Shown in pieces: positions 10,888-19,691 of a stretch of 56,243 nucleotides of DNA. A model generated the notes under the pieces. It searched no databases. It saw only the letters and a list, made by a program, of their open reading frames with translations, and was not told the origin of the DNA. Made by a program: the position numbers and the translations under genes. Position 1 is the first letter of the stretch. The number at the start of each line of letters is the position of its first letter. The DNA lies in NCBI GenBank assembly GCA_035634055.1, contig DASQDR010000204.1, positions 1 to 56,243 on the forward strand, in the 5' to 3' direction. This DNA is from JAICTV01 sp035634055. GTDB taxonomy: Bacteria; Planctomycetota; Phycisphaerae; Tepidisphaerales; Tepidisphaeraceae.

Positions 10888-11277
10888 TTAGGGGATCGTG
10901 CCGCACTCGGGGCAGCGCGCAGGCGTGGACCGCAAGCCGTAGCCGCACTGTTCGCACCGCCCCTCGACCCCGCGGTTGCGGAGGCGCTGCGCGCACGCGA
11001 CGAGCGCGGCCGCGGGCGACGCCCCTGCGCGCAGCCCCGGCAACAGGGGGTGAGCCTCGTGAATGGTGCAGTCGGTGGTCATCAGGCAACTCGGCATGTG
11101 GAAGGGGTGAATGGGCGAGGCAGACAGGCTGAGGTCGCGGACGGCTTCCTCGTTGCGCCTTTCGGCGGAGGTGCCGGTCCACCATTCGTTGAGCAGCCCG
11201 ACCCCGCCGCGCACCGCGTCCGCCATCGCCTCGGCGACGCCCGCCGCCAGCGCGAAGTTCAGCCCGAGCAGGATCAC
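10888..11277 (-). CDS. protein with C-terminal planctomycete-type zinc ribbon
   Basis: A 129-residue protein beginning with GTG at 11277, which overlaps the stop of the preceding gene (GTGA). It starts with a hydrophobic stretch (ILLGLNFALAAGVAEAM) and ends with CEQCGYGLRSTPARCPECGTIP, two CxxC knuckles that form a zinc ribbon common in planctomycete membrane and regulatory proteins. The middle is unrecognised. The reading frame continues open and plausible upstream of the GTG (RPGLRTLDV...), so this may be the second half of the neighbouring gene after a frameshift. It is the last gene of the ECF sigma factor operon. Confidence 0.6.
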   Translation of the reverse strand: MILLGLNFALAAGVAEAMADAVRGGVGLLNEWWTGTSAERRNEEAVRDLSLSASPIHPFHMPSCLMTTDCTIHEAHPLLPGLRAGASPAAALVACAQRLRNRGVEGRCEQCGYGLRSTPARCPECGTIP

Positions 11278-11813
11278 GTCCAGCGTGCGCAGGCCGGGGC
11301 GTCGGAGGCGTCGATCAGGCCGGCGGTGAGGTCGTAATCGCGCATCAACCGCTCGATGGTGGCCCGGCGGGTTGATCCGCGCTCGGCGATGCCGACGAGC
11401 TGCACGCCGGGATGAAGCAGCAGCCCAGCCGTCTCGACTTGGTGCTCCGGGTGCATGAGCAGGCCGCCGTATCCTGGGGTGATGACGCTGAGGTAGCTGA
11501 CGAGGATGCCGACGCGCATTGGCCGGGACCAGCCGGGCAGGTACGCCGCCGGCACCACCCCGCGCGCCGCGTCGCCCGCCGTCGAGCTTACGCCGTCTGT
11601 CAGCGCGCCGAGGCTGCTGATCGTCGTCGCGGCGGCGGCGACGCGCTCCCAGTCGGGCGCGAAGCGGAGCCCTTCGGTGAAGTCCATCGCGCCGATCGAT
11701 ACGACCGACTCCGCCTGCTCGATGACCCTTGACGGCCCTGTCCCCGGCTCCGGCAGCAGGTTGACCGTCTCGGCGAAGTGCTCGGCCAGCGTCGCGTCTT
11801 CAACCGATTTCAA
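11274..11813 (-). CDS. hypothetical protein coupled to the ECF sigma factor
   Basis: About 179 residues, unrecognised. The most likely start is TTG at 11813, whose TTGA overlaps the stop of the sigma factor gene, so translation is probably coupled. The N-terminal half is soluble (VEDATLAEHFAETVNLLPEP); a central stretch, VGILVSYLSVITPGYGGLLM, is hydrophobic enough for one membrane segment. It ends DASDAPACARWT with the stop inside the GTGA that starts the next gene. Adding one C to the CCCC run just before the stop would join it in frame to the zinc-ribbon gene as one protein of about 310 residues. Position suggests a role tied to the sigma factor, but no anti-sigma motif is visible. Confidence 0.5.
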   Translation of the reverse strand: MKSVEDATLAEHFAETVNLLPEPGTGPSRVIEQAESVVSIGAMDFTEGLRFAPDWERVAAAATTISSLGALTDGVSSTAGDAARGVVPAAYLPGWSRPMRVGILVSYLSVITPGYGGLLMHPEHQVETAGLLLHPGVQLVGIAERGSTRRATIERLMRDYDLTAGLIDASDAPACARWT

Positions 11814-12325
11814 CCCATCCCGCGCAGCACGTCGGCCAGTTCCCCCAGCGCGGCGGCGACGTGCCGGCTGGCGGTGGCGATGGAGGTTCGCTGCCGCCGC
11901 GCGATCTCGCGCAGCGGCTGCTTGCGGATGAACCGATGGACGATCAGCTCGCGCTGCGGCGACGACAATGAGAGCAGCGTCGCGTGCAGCCGCTGCCCGA
12001 TCACCTCGTGGAGCGCGCGCCGCTGAAGGTGCGGCGGCGGGATCAGCGCGAGCTGCTCGCGCCGGCGGCGCTCGCGCACGGCGCGGCGGATCAGGTCCAC
12101 GCTTACCGTGTTTGCGGTGGCTGCCAACCAGGCGGCGGGGGAGTCTGGGGGGCGCTGCTGGCACTGCCGTGCCAGGCGCAGGAACGTCTCCTGCACCGCA
12201 TCCTGCACGTCCTCGACCCGCCGCAGGTAACGCCGGCACACCGCCCACACCAGCGGGCTGTGTTGCTCTTCCGGCCTTTGCACGGCACGCGGATCGACGG
12301 TGGGTTGGATCTGAGGGTCGGACAT
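11810..12325 (-). CDS. ECF-type RNA polymerase sigma factor
   Basis: A 171-residue sigma-70 family protein of the extracytoplasmic-function group. Region 2 is seen as PLVWAVCRRYLRRVEDVQDAVQETFLRLARQ and region 4 as LSSPQRELIVHRFIRKQPLREIARRQRTSIATASRHV, the helix-turn-helix that reads the -35 element. The start is set at the ATG of MSDPQIQP; there is no strong ribosome site. No anti-sigma gene with a zinc-binding HxxxCxxC motif follows; instead two overlapping genes of unknown function do, the second with a zinc ribbon. The 276 bases upstream carry no recognisable gene and may hold its promoter. Confidence 0.88.
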   Translation of the reverse strand: MSDPQIQPTVDPRAVQRPEEQHSPLVWAVCRRYLRRVEDVQDAVQETFLRLARQCQQRPPDSPAAWLAATANTVSVDLIRRAVRERRRREQLALIPPPHLQRRALHEVIGQRLHATLLSLSSPQRELIVHRFIRKQPLREIARRQRTSIATASRHVAAALGELADVLRGMG

Positions 12326-12601
12326 CACAAGCGGCGGCGATGCACGGTGACCGATATTACACCCCGTCCCGAGGACGGCGAACCCGCACCCCCCTCTACA
12401 GACGCCAACCCATCCAACTCTTGCACCGGGGGTCGGCGGAATTGTTCCCGGGCACACCGCCTGCAAAAGCGCGTGGCACCGGCGTCATAACGGTGAAGCC
12501 GTCATTAACCGGAGTCGACAGGATGTTGCAGGCGTTGAGCCGGTTCACATCGGGGGCGAGGGGGCCGCGGGCGGGCGAGCGGTGGATTCACGGGCGCGGG
12601 C

Positions 12602-13558
12602 TCACGGGTAAGGCGTCTTGCGCGGTTCATCGCCCGGCATTTCCAGCGCGCCCACCAGGTCGGTCAGCCGCTCCACCCGCATCTTGGTCAGCCACTCGCC
12701 CAGGCCGGCCACGATCTTGTTTGGGGTTGCGGGATCCACGAACAGGGCGGTGCCGATCCCGAGCCCGGTCGCGCCGGCGAGGATGAACTCGGCCGCGTCC
12801 TGCCAATTCTGGATGCCGCCCATGCCGATAATCGGCACGCCCGCGTGCCGCGCGACCTGGCGGTAGACGCGGCTGACCATGTGCACCGCGATCGGCTTGA
12901 TGGCCGGCCCGGACAGGCCGCCCGTCACGTTCGCCAGGCGCGGGCGGCGCTTGTGGATGTCGACCGACATCGCGGTGAAGGTGTTGACGAGCGAGAGCAT
13001 CTCGGCGCCGCCGTCCACCGCGGCCCGCGCCGTGAGCGTCACGTCCTCGACGTTCGGCGACAGCTTCACGATCAGCGGCTTGCCCGGCAGCACGCGCTTC
13101 ACCTCGTGGACCAATTCCTTCAGCCGGCCCGGGTGCGTGCCGAAGGTCAGGCCGTCCTTCACGTTCGGGCACGACACGTTCAGCTCCACCGCCGCCACGC
13201 ACGCCAGCGCGTTCATCGCGCCGCAGGTCTCGGTGTAGTCGTCGAAGCTGTGCCCGGCGACATTGACGATCACCGGCGTGGGCATCTTCTCGAGTTGCGG
13301 GACCTTCTCGGCAAGGAACCGATCGAGCCCCACGTTGGCCAGGCCGATGGCGTTGAGCATGCCGGCGCGGGTCTCGACGATCCTGGCGGGCTCGTTCCCC
13401 TTGCGCTCTTCCCGGGTGATCGACTTGGTGACGAAGGCGCCGAGGCGCGAGAGGTCCATGAAGTCGGCGTACTCAAACGCGTAGCCGCACGTGCCGGAGC
13501 ACGTCATCGTGGGGTTGGAAAGCTTCAGGCCCGCGAGGTTGACCGAGAGATCAGGCAC
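12602..13558 (-). CDS. pyrD: dihydroorotate dehydrogenase, class 1B-like
   Basis: A 318-residue flavin enzyme of pyrimidine synthesis that oxidises dihydroorotate to orotate. The catalytic loop ELNVSCPNVKDG carries Cys rather than Ser as base, which places it in class 1. The FMN-binding motifs VIVNVAGHS, PLIVKLSPNV, VTGGLSGPAIKP and IIGMGGIQNWQDAAEF are all present. Class 1B enzymes use a partner PyrK with flavin and an iron-sulphur cluster; none is encoded nearby. The start codon is GTG, with only a weak ribosome site. The gene stands alone between the sigma factor operon and the prepilin gene. Confidence 0.94.
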   Translation of the reverse strand: MPDLSVNLAGLKLSNPTMTCSGTCGYAFEYADFMDLSRLGAFVTKSITREERKGNEPARIVETRAGMLNAIGLANVGLDRFLAEKVPQLEKMPTPVIVNVAGHSFDDYTETCGAMNALACVAAVELNVSCPNVKDGLTFGTHPGRLKELVHEVKRVLPGKPLIVKLSPNVEDVTLTARAAVDGGAEMLSLVNTFTAMSVDIHKRRPRLANVTGGLSGPAIKPIAVHMVSRVYRQVARHAGVPIIGMGGIQNWQDAAEFILAGATGLGIGTALFVDPATPNKIVAGLGEWLTKMRVERLTDLVGALEMPGDEPRKTPYP

Positions 13559-13710
13559 GCCCGCCAGTTGTATGCGCCGCGGTGGAAGTCACAAGGGCAG
13601 ATCCCGGTGGATGCCGCCAGGGCGTGAAGGAAGATGACGATGCGAAGAGGTGGCAGCAGACGCGGCCCCGGCTTTCATTCGTTCAGCCACTCGTTCGTTC
13701 ACGGCCTGGC

Positions 13711-14586
13711 TCAATCCTCCGCCGCGGCGGCGGCTCGGTCGATCTCGCGGTCGATCGGGGACCACATGGCGTTGTAGGTGCTGCGGCCGGTCTGCTTGTC
13801 CACCAGGTCCGCGTCGGACAGCATCGACACGTGCCCGTCGGCGAAGGCAATGTTGATCCGCCCGGTCGCCAGGCCGAGGGAGCCGGGCTGCTTCGGCGGG
13901 CGGTGGCGGAAGTAGCTGAGCTGCGACTGGCACTCGCCGAATCGCGCCGGCACGGAGGCTCCGCCCCCGCGGAACCGCTCGCCCGGCGTGGAGCCGGTGA
14001 ACCCGACCAGCGCCGGTGACGCCCAGTTGCCCGTCGCGCCCACGCCCGGGCTCACGGCGTTGGTCGCCGCAGGCCAGTCCTCGTATGAGAACGACTCGAT
14101 CAGCAGGATCATGTTCGACGCGTTGGAGACATTGGACTTCCAAAGCTTGCCCATGGACGCCTCCCCCTCCAGGTTCGCGGCGACGTACGGGCTGACGACC
14201 GAGCTGGCGTACACGTTCATGGAGAAGCAGCGGACGGCGCCCTCCAGGTCGGCCGGGCAGAGCATCACGCTCTCGATGCACTGCTCGCTGTTGGACATTT
14301 CGTAAGGCGTCTTGATGTAGCGGCCGATCTGGTCTCGGTTGTACCAGTAGAGGTTCCACGCCCCGACGTTGCCGGGATAGAAGCCGCGGAACTCGACGGA
14401 ATAGTTGGTCATGGCGGCGGCGAGCTGGCGGAGGTTGCTGGCGCACTGCGTCGCCTGCGCCGCCCGCCGCGCCCCCACCATGGCCGGCACCAGCAGGGCC
14501 ATGAGGATGGCGATGATGCCGACGACCGTCAGCAGCTCGATGATCGTGAACCCGCGGCGTTCGCGCGGAGAGGTAGCGGCGTGCAT
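13711..14586 (-). CDS. prepilin-like protein with H-X9-DG-type C-terminus
   Basis: A 291-residue protein whose N-terminus RRGFTIIELLTVVGIIAILMALLVPAM is a type IV prepilin signal: cleavage would occur after the Gly, leaving methylated Phe and a hydrophobic assembly helix. The C-terminal region RINIAFADGHVSMLSDADLV is the FADGH motif of the large planctomycete family of pseudopilin-like proteins. Ribosome site AGAGGG precedes the ATG. These proteins are thought to be surface or periplasmic, but their job is not known. It stands alone, without pilus assembly genes. Confidence 0.88.
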   Translation of the reverse strand: MHAATSPRERRGFTIIELLTVVGIIAILMALLVPAMVGARRAAQATQCASNLRQLAAAMTNYSVEFRGFYPGNVGAWNLYWYNRDQIGRYIKTPYEMSNSEQCIESVMLCPADLEGAVRCFSMNVYASSVVSPYVAANLEGEASMGKLWKSNVSNASNMILLIESFSYEDWPAATNAVSPGVGATGNWASPALVGFTGSTPGERFRGGGASVPARFGECQSQLSYFRHRPPKQPGSLGLATGRINIAFADGHVSMLSDADLVDKQTGRSTYNAMWSPIDREIDRAAAAAED

Positions 14587-14740
14587 GATTCCCTCTTTGC
14601 CCGTTTCGGCCGCCGCGGCGGCACGCTTCGATACCGCCGGAGCGGGGCCGGCGCCTAGGAATGTCGGAAGCGGGGCGGGACCGGACAGAAAAAGGCTTGC
14701 TCCCTCTCCTGAAGTTGCGCGGCAGGTCGCCGCGCACGCG

Positions 14741-16009
14741 TCACCGGACGTGGCCGTTGCCGGTGACGATCCACTTGTAGGTGGTCAGGTCGGCCGCGCC
14801 CATCGGGCCGCGGGCGTGGAGCTTGTCAGTGCTGATGCCGATCTCCGCCCCCAGGCCGTACTCGCCGCCGTCGGCGAAGCGTGTGCTGGCGTTGACGATC
14901 ACGCTCGCCGAGTCCACGCGCTGCACGAACTGCTCGATGTTGCGGACCGAGCTGCTCAGGATGGCGTCAGTATGGTGGCTGCCGTGCGCGTTGATGTGCG
15001 CGATGGCCTCGTCCATGGAGGCGACCACCTTCACCCCGAGCTTGAAGCTGAGGTATTCGGCGTCCCAGTCATCCGGCGCCGCGGGCGTGGCGGCGTCGTA
15101 GAGCTTACGGCCGGCGTCGTCGGCGACGATCTCGACCCCTTTGCTGGCTAGATCCGCGCACACCTTGGGGAGCAGGTCGCGCGCGACCGACTCGTGGAAC
15201 AGCAGGTGCTCGACCGCGTTGCAAACGGCCCCGCCGGGGTAACTGGTCTTGGCGTTGACGCACACATCGCGGATGGTCTGCTCCATTCCGTCTACTTCCG
15301 CGTCAACGTAGATGTGGCAGTTGCCGGTGAAGTGCTTGAGCACCGGGATGGTCGAGTCCTTCACCACCGCGCGGATGAGGTTCTCGCCGCCGCGGGGGAT
15401 GACCAGATCGATGTGCCGGTCGAGCTTGAGGATCAGCGGGACCAGCGCGCGGTCGGTCGACTCGACGAGCTGCACGGCGCTGGGGTCGATGCCCGCCTCT
15501 TTCAGCGCCGCCGAGACGACGGCGACGATTGCCTGATTGGAGTGGAAGGCTTCCTTCCCGCCGCGAAGGATGACGGCATTGCCGCTCTTAAGGCACAGGG
15601 CGGCGGCGTCGCTGGTGACGTTGGGGCGGCTCTCGTAGAAGAACAGCACGACGCCGAGCGGCACGCGGCGCTTCTCGATGCGCAGGCCGTTCGGGCGGAC
15701 GTAGCCCTCCAGCGTCTGCCCGACGGGGTCGGTCTGGGCGGCGATCTGCTCCACGCCGTCCGCCATCGCGGCAACCTTTTTCCTGTCGAGGCGCAGGCGG
15801 TGAACAAGCGGGGCGTCGAGCCGGCCGGCCTCGGCGGCGGCGATGTCCTTTGCGTTCGCCTCGAGCAGCGCGGCCTCGCCCGCCCGCAGTGCGGCGGCGA
15901 TGTGGCGGAGGGCGCGGACCTTGGTGGCGCCGTCGAGCGTCACGAGCTGCTGGCTCGCCTGCCGGGCAGCGCGGCCCAGATCTTCCACGTACGACGACAG
16001 GTCCTGCAT
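14741..16009 (-). CDS. proA: glutamate-5-semialdehyde dehydrogenase (gamma-glutamyl phosphate reductase)
   Basis: A 422-residue enzyme of proline biosynthesis that reduces gamma-glutamyl phosphate with NADPH. Family features are LGVVLFFYESRPNVTSDAAALCLKSGNAVILRGGKEA, the Cys-containing active site NAKTSYPGGAVCNAVE, and the C-terminal ADGGEYGLGAEIGISTDKLHARGPMG. Length is typical of ProA. The proB kinase gene is not in the window, so the pathway is split here. It lies downstream of rseP on the same strand but is separated from it by a strong terminator. Confidence 0.97.
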   Translation of the reverse strand: MQDLSSYVEDLGRAARQASQQLVTLDGATKVRALRHIAAALRAGEAALLEANAKDIAAAEAGRLDAPLVHRLRLDRKKVAAMADGVEQIAAQTDPVGQTLEGYVRPNGLRIEKRRVPLGVVLFFYESRPNVTSDAAALCLKSGNAVILRGGKEAFHSNQAIVAVVSAALKEAGIDPSAVQLVESTDRALVPLILKLDRHIDLVIPRGGENLIRAVVKDSTIPVLKHFTGNCHIYVDAEVDGMEQTIRDVCVNAKTSYPGGAVCNAVEHLLFHESVARDLLPKVCADLASKGVEIVADDAGRKLYDAATPAAPDDWDAEYLSFKLGVKVVASMDEAIAHINAHGSHHTDAILSSSVRNIEQFVQRVDSASVIVNASTRFADGGEYGLGAEIGISTDKLHARGPMGAADLTTYKWIVTGNGHVR

Positions 16010-16084
16010 AGGTGCCGCATTGTATGCGACGCGGGCGCGGCGTCGAAGCGGTCGGCGGCGCCTGCTTCTCAGGCCCGGCTGGCG

Positions 16085-16117
16085 AAAAAAAGAGGGGCGG
16101 ACGCGAAGTCCGCCCCT
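16085..16117 (-). terminator. rho-independent terminator after rseP
   Basis: A perfect 10-bp GC stem (16093-16102 with 16108-16117, loop GCGAA) followed on the minus strand by seven consecutive T (A at 16085-16091). It lies 33 bp past the rseP stop and before proA. Confidence 0.88.
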
Positions 16118-16149
16118 GCCGCGGTGTCATTGTACGTTCCGCGCCGGGC

Positions 16150-18216
16150 TTATCCCGCCAGGCGCGCGATGTCCTGGTAGGTCACCAGCAGGAAGACGCT
16201 GAGGATGATTGCCAGGCCGACGAACTGCGCGATCGACTGCGTTTTCGCGCTCAGCGGTCTGCCCTGGAGCTTCTCGACGATCAGGAACGTGAACAGCCCG
16301 CCGTCCACGATCGGGATCGGCAGGAAGTTCACCACCGCCAGGTTCGCGCTGATCATCGCGAGGAACCAGATCAGCCAATCCAACCCCTTGAAGGCGAAGT
16401 GCCGCCCGGCGTTGAAGATGCCGACCGGGCCCATCATGTTCTTGTAACTGACGCGCCCCTGGAACATCCGGTGAAGGGTCAGGTAAAACTGCAGGATGAA
16501 ATCGCGCGTTTCGCCAACGCCCCAGGCGGCGGCGGTGATCGGGTTGTCGGTCTGCCGCGGCTCGACGTGCTCGCGCAGCGCCAACGGGTGGGCGAAGCGG
16601 TAGCCGGCGATGGCGTCGATCTGCTCGCGCGCGAGCTTGAGGTCGTACTGCTTCGGCCCGTTGTTGGTCTGGACCGCGACGCTCACCGGCTGGTCCGGCG
16701 ACGCCGCCCCCAGCAGCCGCTTCACGTCGAACCAGCTCTTGACCGCCTGCCCGTTGAGCGCGGTGATCTTACCGCCGGCGGGAATGCCGGAGGTGGCGGC
16801 GGGGCTGTTCTCCAGCGTGCCGCCAACCACCGCGTTCTGCTCGTCCACGCCCAGGCCGATGTTCAAGCCGTACACGCCCTTGCCAAGGTTCACGTTGGGC
16901 TTGAGCCCCTTGACCTCGACATCCTTGCCGTCGCGGATGACGACGAAGTCGACGGCCTGACCGGTGCGCCCGGCCTTTTCCAGTCGCTCGCGGACGCCGG
17001 CGACGGTGGGGTCGTAGACCGCGTCGCCGCCGCTCTCGGGGAAGCTCAGCTTCACGATCACGTCGCCCGGCTTGAGCTTGTCCAGCGCCGAGGAGTTGGG
17101 TTTGATCTGCGAGACCACCGCGCGCGGCACCATGCCGCCGAAGTTGATCACGCTGTCGAACGGCTGCGCGAACGACGGGTGGATGACGCGCTGCTCGGTC
17201 TTCCCCTGCGGGTCGGCCACCGTGAGCTGCACGGGCGCGCCGTTGGATTCCTGGAGGATCTGCTCGAAGCGGACGTAGTCCTTGACCATCGCCTGCCGCT
17301 TCTCCGGCGTCGGATTCTCATAATCGGTGACGGAGACGGCTTGTCCGTTGATGGCGGTGATGGTTTCGCCGGGGCGGACCGCGCGGTACTCGGCGTCGAT
17401 GAAACGCGTGGCCTGGTCGCTGTTGGGGACGTCGCTCTCGTCGAGCTTCTTCGGGTCGAGGCCGCGCAGCTCCGCGATCGGGCCGACGCCGACCATCAGG
17501 AAGTCGCTCATGCGCGGCTCGGACAGCTCCGGGCGGATGAGCAGGCGCTCGCCGGTCCCGTCGAAGCGCTCGACGTAGATCGGGATCTGCCCCTCGCCGG
17601 AGAGGGCGACGTTCAGTTGGATCTTGTCGAAGGAGTGCTGCCACTTCTCGTCGAACATCAGCAGCTTATCGCCCACCTGGAGCGGCGCGGGCGTGGTGCC
17701 GTCCAGCCTGGTGACCTTGGCGGCCGGCGAGCCGGGCATCACCGAGCCGACGACCGGCGGGGCGGTGCGGAACCCCATCAGGAAGACGGCCATGAACCCG
17801 ACGGCCGCCAGGAAAATGTTCATGATCACGCCGGCCGACACGACGATCATGCGGGCGCCGATCGACTTCTTATTGTAAGCGCGGGGGTCTTCCTGCTGGG
17901 CGTTGGGGTTGAGGTCATCCTGCCCAAGCATCTTCACGTAGCCGCCGAGGGGGATCCAGTTCAGGCGATACTCGGTCTCGCCGAGGTCCCTGGCCTCGCC
18001 GCGCTGGGCGAGTTCCTCGTAGCGCCGGCCGCTGGAGCCAACCTGGACGCCCATCCCCTTGCGCCACGACAGGATTGCCTGCCCGAACCCGACGGCAAAC
18101 TGCTCGACCCGGATGCCCACCCACTTGGCCGCCAGGAAGTGGCCCAGCTCGTGGAAGAAGATGACGAAGCCGAACCCGAAGATCAGCAGCAGGAGCATAG
18201 GGAGCTGGGAGAGCAT
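16150..18216 (-). CDS. rseP: RseP-family site-2 membrane zinc metalloprotease
   Basis: A 688-residue intramembrane protease of the M50 family, which cuts anti-sigma factors and signal-peptide remnants within the membrane. The zinc site HELGH is at residues 22-26 in the first helix, and the second metal motif NFLPIPIVDGG is near the C-terminus with two following helices. Between them are PDZ domains, one visible as GLGVDEQNAVVGGTLENSPAATSGIPAGGKITALNGQAV and an earlier one around RAVRPGETITAINGQAV. It is about 240 residues longer than the E. coli enzyme, mainly in the periplasmic part. It follows dxr on the same strand, an order seen in many bacteria. Its target here is unknown. Confidence 0.92.
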   Translation of the reverse strand: MLSQLPMLLLLIFGFGFVIFFHELGHFLAAKWVGIRVEQFAVGFGQAILSWRKGMGVQVGSSGRRYEELAQRGEARDLGETEYRLNWIPLGGYVKMLGQDDLNPNAQQEDPRAYNKKSIGARMIVVSAGVIMNIFLAAVGFMAVFLMGFRTAPPVVGSVMPGSPAAKVTRLDGTTPAPLQVGDKLLMFDEKWQHSFDKIQLNVALSGEGQIPIYVERFDGTGERLLIRPELSEPRMSDFLMVGVGPIAELRGLDPKKLDESDVPNSDQATRFIDAEYRAVRPGETITAINGQAVSVTDYENPTPEKRQAMVKDYVRFEQILQESNGAPVQLTVADPQGKTEQRVIHPSFAQPFDSVINFGGMVPRAVVSQIKPNSSALDKLKPGDVIVKLSFPESGGDAVYDPTVAGVRERLEKAGRTGQAVDFVVIRDGKDVEVKGLKPNVNLGKGVYGLNIGLGVDEQNAVVGGTLENSPAATSGIPAGGKITALNGQAVKSWFDVKRLLGAASPDQPVSVAVQTNNGPKQYDLKLAREQIDAIAGYRFAHPLALREHVEPRQTDNPITAAAWGVGETRDFILQFYLTLHRMFQGRVSYKNMMGPVGIFNAGRHFAFKGLDWLIWFLAMISANLAVVNFLPIPIVDGGLFTFLIVEKLQGRPLSAKTQSIAQFVGLAIILSVFLLVTYQDIARLAG

Positions 18217-18250
18217 GTTTTGGTTAGTCCTTTAGAGCTGCAGATCGAGA

Positions 18251-18360
18251 ACCGCAGATGAACGCGGATCAACGCAGATAGAACCCGCATGAGGACCGCT
18301 CGTTGCGGCCGACCAATTCACCCCTGCCTTCATCCGCGTTTATCTGCGTTCATGTGCGGT
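18251..18360. repeat. inverted repeat of ~10-nt units overlapping the dxr 3' end
   Basis: Left arm 18251-18279 and right arm 18332-18360 are inverted copies, about 25 of 29 positions matching. Each arm consists of three degenerate units of about 10 nt resembling ACGCAGATGA. The right arm encodes the last residues of Dxr (KPHMNADKRG and the stop). Similar intergenic repeats occur in other bacteria; no function is known to me. Confidence 0.75.
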
Positions 18361-19517
18361 TTCAAGCCGCTGTCCACCAGCGCGGCCGCCGTCGCGCGCG
18401 CCTGGCGGTCCGCTTCGAGTAGATCGTCCAACGACGGGGCCGGCTCAATCGCGTGCTCACGGATTGTAAGCTCGACCAGGTCCGAAATCCCACCGAAGTC
18501 GATTCGCCCGGCCAGGAACGCCTCGACGGCGACCTCGTTGGCGGCATTCATGACCGCCCCGAGCGTGCCGCCGCGCGCGGCAACGTCGTAGGCGATGCGA
18601 AGCGCGCGGAACTTCACGTTATCGGGCGGCTCGAAGTGCAGCGACTGCTTCGCCGCCCAGTCCATGCGCCGGCCGCAGCCGGGCAGGCGGTCGGGGTAGG
18701 TGAGCGCGTACTGGATCGGGGTCTTCATGTCGGGCGGCGAGAGCTGCGCCAGCGTCGAGCCATCCACGAACTCAACCATCGAGTGGATGACCGACTCCGG
18801 GTGAACCACCACCTCGACCGCGCTCGGCGCGATGTCGAACAGCCAGACCGCCTCGATCAATTCCAGCGCCTTGTTGAACATCGTGGCCGAGTCGATCGTG
18901 ATCTTGTTGCCCATGCGCCACGTTGGGTGTGCCAGCGCCTCGGCCGGGGTGGCGCGGCGCATCTGTTCGACCGGCGTCGTGCGGAACGGCCCGCCCGAAG
19001 CGGTGAGGATGACGCGCCGCACCTCCGACCGCTTCCCCGCGTGCATCGCCTGGAAGACGGCGGAATGCTCGGAATCGATCGGCAGGATCGTCACGCCGCG
19101 CTTGCGCGCCTCGGGGATGAGCAGCGAGCCGGCAACGACGAGCGATTCCTTGTTGGCCAGCGCGAGCTGCTTTCCCGCTCGCACGGCGGCGAGGGTGGCG
19201 GGCAGGCCGGCGGCGCCGACGATGGCGGAAAGCACCGTGTCCACGTCGTCGCGCTGCACCAAGCGGACGAGGCCCTCCTCACCGCGGTAAACAATCGCGC
19301 CCAGGCGCTCGAACTCTCGGCAGAGCGGCTCGCCCGCGTCCTGCGCGACGGCCACCGCGGCCGGACGGTGCTTGCGTGCCTGCTCGAGAAGCTTCTCCGC
19401 CTGCGATCGGGCGCTGAGCGCGATGGCGCGGTAGTCGCCGCCGAGGTGATCGATCACCTCCAGCGCGCTGCACCCGATCGACCCGGTCGACCCCAAGATG
19501 GCAATCTGCTTGGGCAA
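18330..19517 (-). CDS. dxr: 1-deoxy-D-xylulose 5-phosphate reductoisomerase
   Basis: A 395-residue NADPH enzyme of the non-mevalonate isoprenoid pathway, converting DXP to MEP. Motifs: nucleotide-binding LGSTGSIGCSALEVI, the loop ALANKESLVVAG, PIDSEHSAVFQ with metal ligands, LTASGGPFR, the SATMFNKALELIEA block, and VHPESVIHSMVEF. The best start is TTG at 19517, as no ATG or GTG lies near and the family begins at this residue. No clear ribosome site is seen. The last ten codons come from a short intergenic repeat. It probably shares a transcript with rseP, 113 bp downstream. Confidence 0.95.
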   Translation of the reverse strand: MPKQIAILGSTGSIGCSALEVIDHLGGDYRAIALSARSQAEKLLEQARKHRPAAVAVAQDAGEPLCREFERLGAIVYRGEEGLVRLVQRDDVDTVLSAIVGAAGLPATLAAVRAGKQLALANKESLVVAGSLLIPEARKRGVTILPIDSEHSAVFQAMHAGKRSEVRRVILTASGGPFRTTPVEQMRRATPAEALAHPTWRMGNKITIDSATMFNKALELIEAVWLFDIAPSAVEVVVHPESVIHSMVEFVDGSTLAQLSPPDMKTPIQYALTYPDRLPGCGRRMDWAAKQSLHFEPPDNVKFRALRIAYDVAARGGTLGAVMNAANEVAVEAFLAGRIDFGGISDLVELTIREHAIEPAPSLDDLLEADRQARATAAALVDSGLKPHMNADKRG

Positions 19518-19691
19518 GCGCGCGTGATGATAGCGTTGGACGCGCGACCTGGCACGTAAGGCGCTTGACGGCGTGACTTGCGCGTTCCGTCCGAGCGCTC
19601 GCGGCGGGCGGTCGCTCCTGCTGCTCGCCGATGACGCGGCAAACGCTCGGGCGACACGCCCACGCGTGGCGCCGCGAACCCGGCAGCATTT

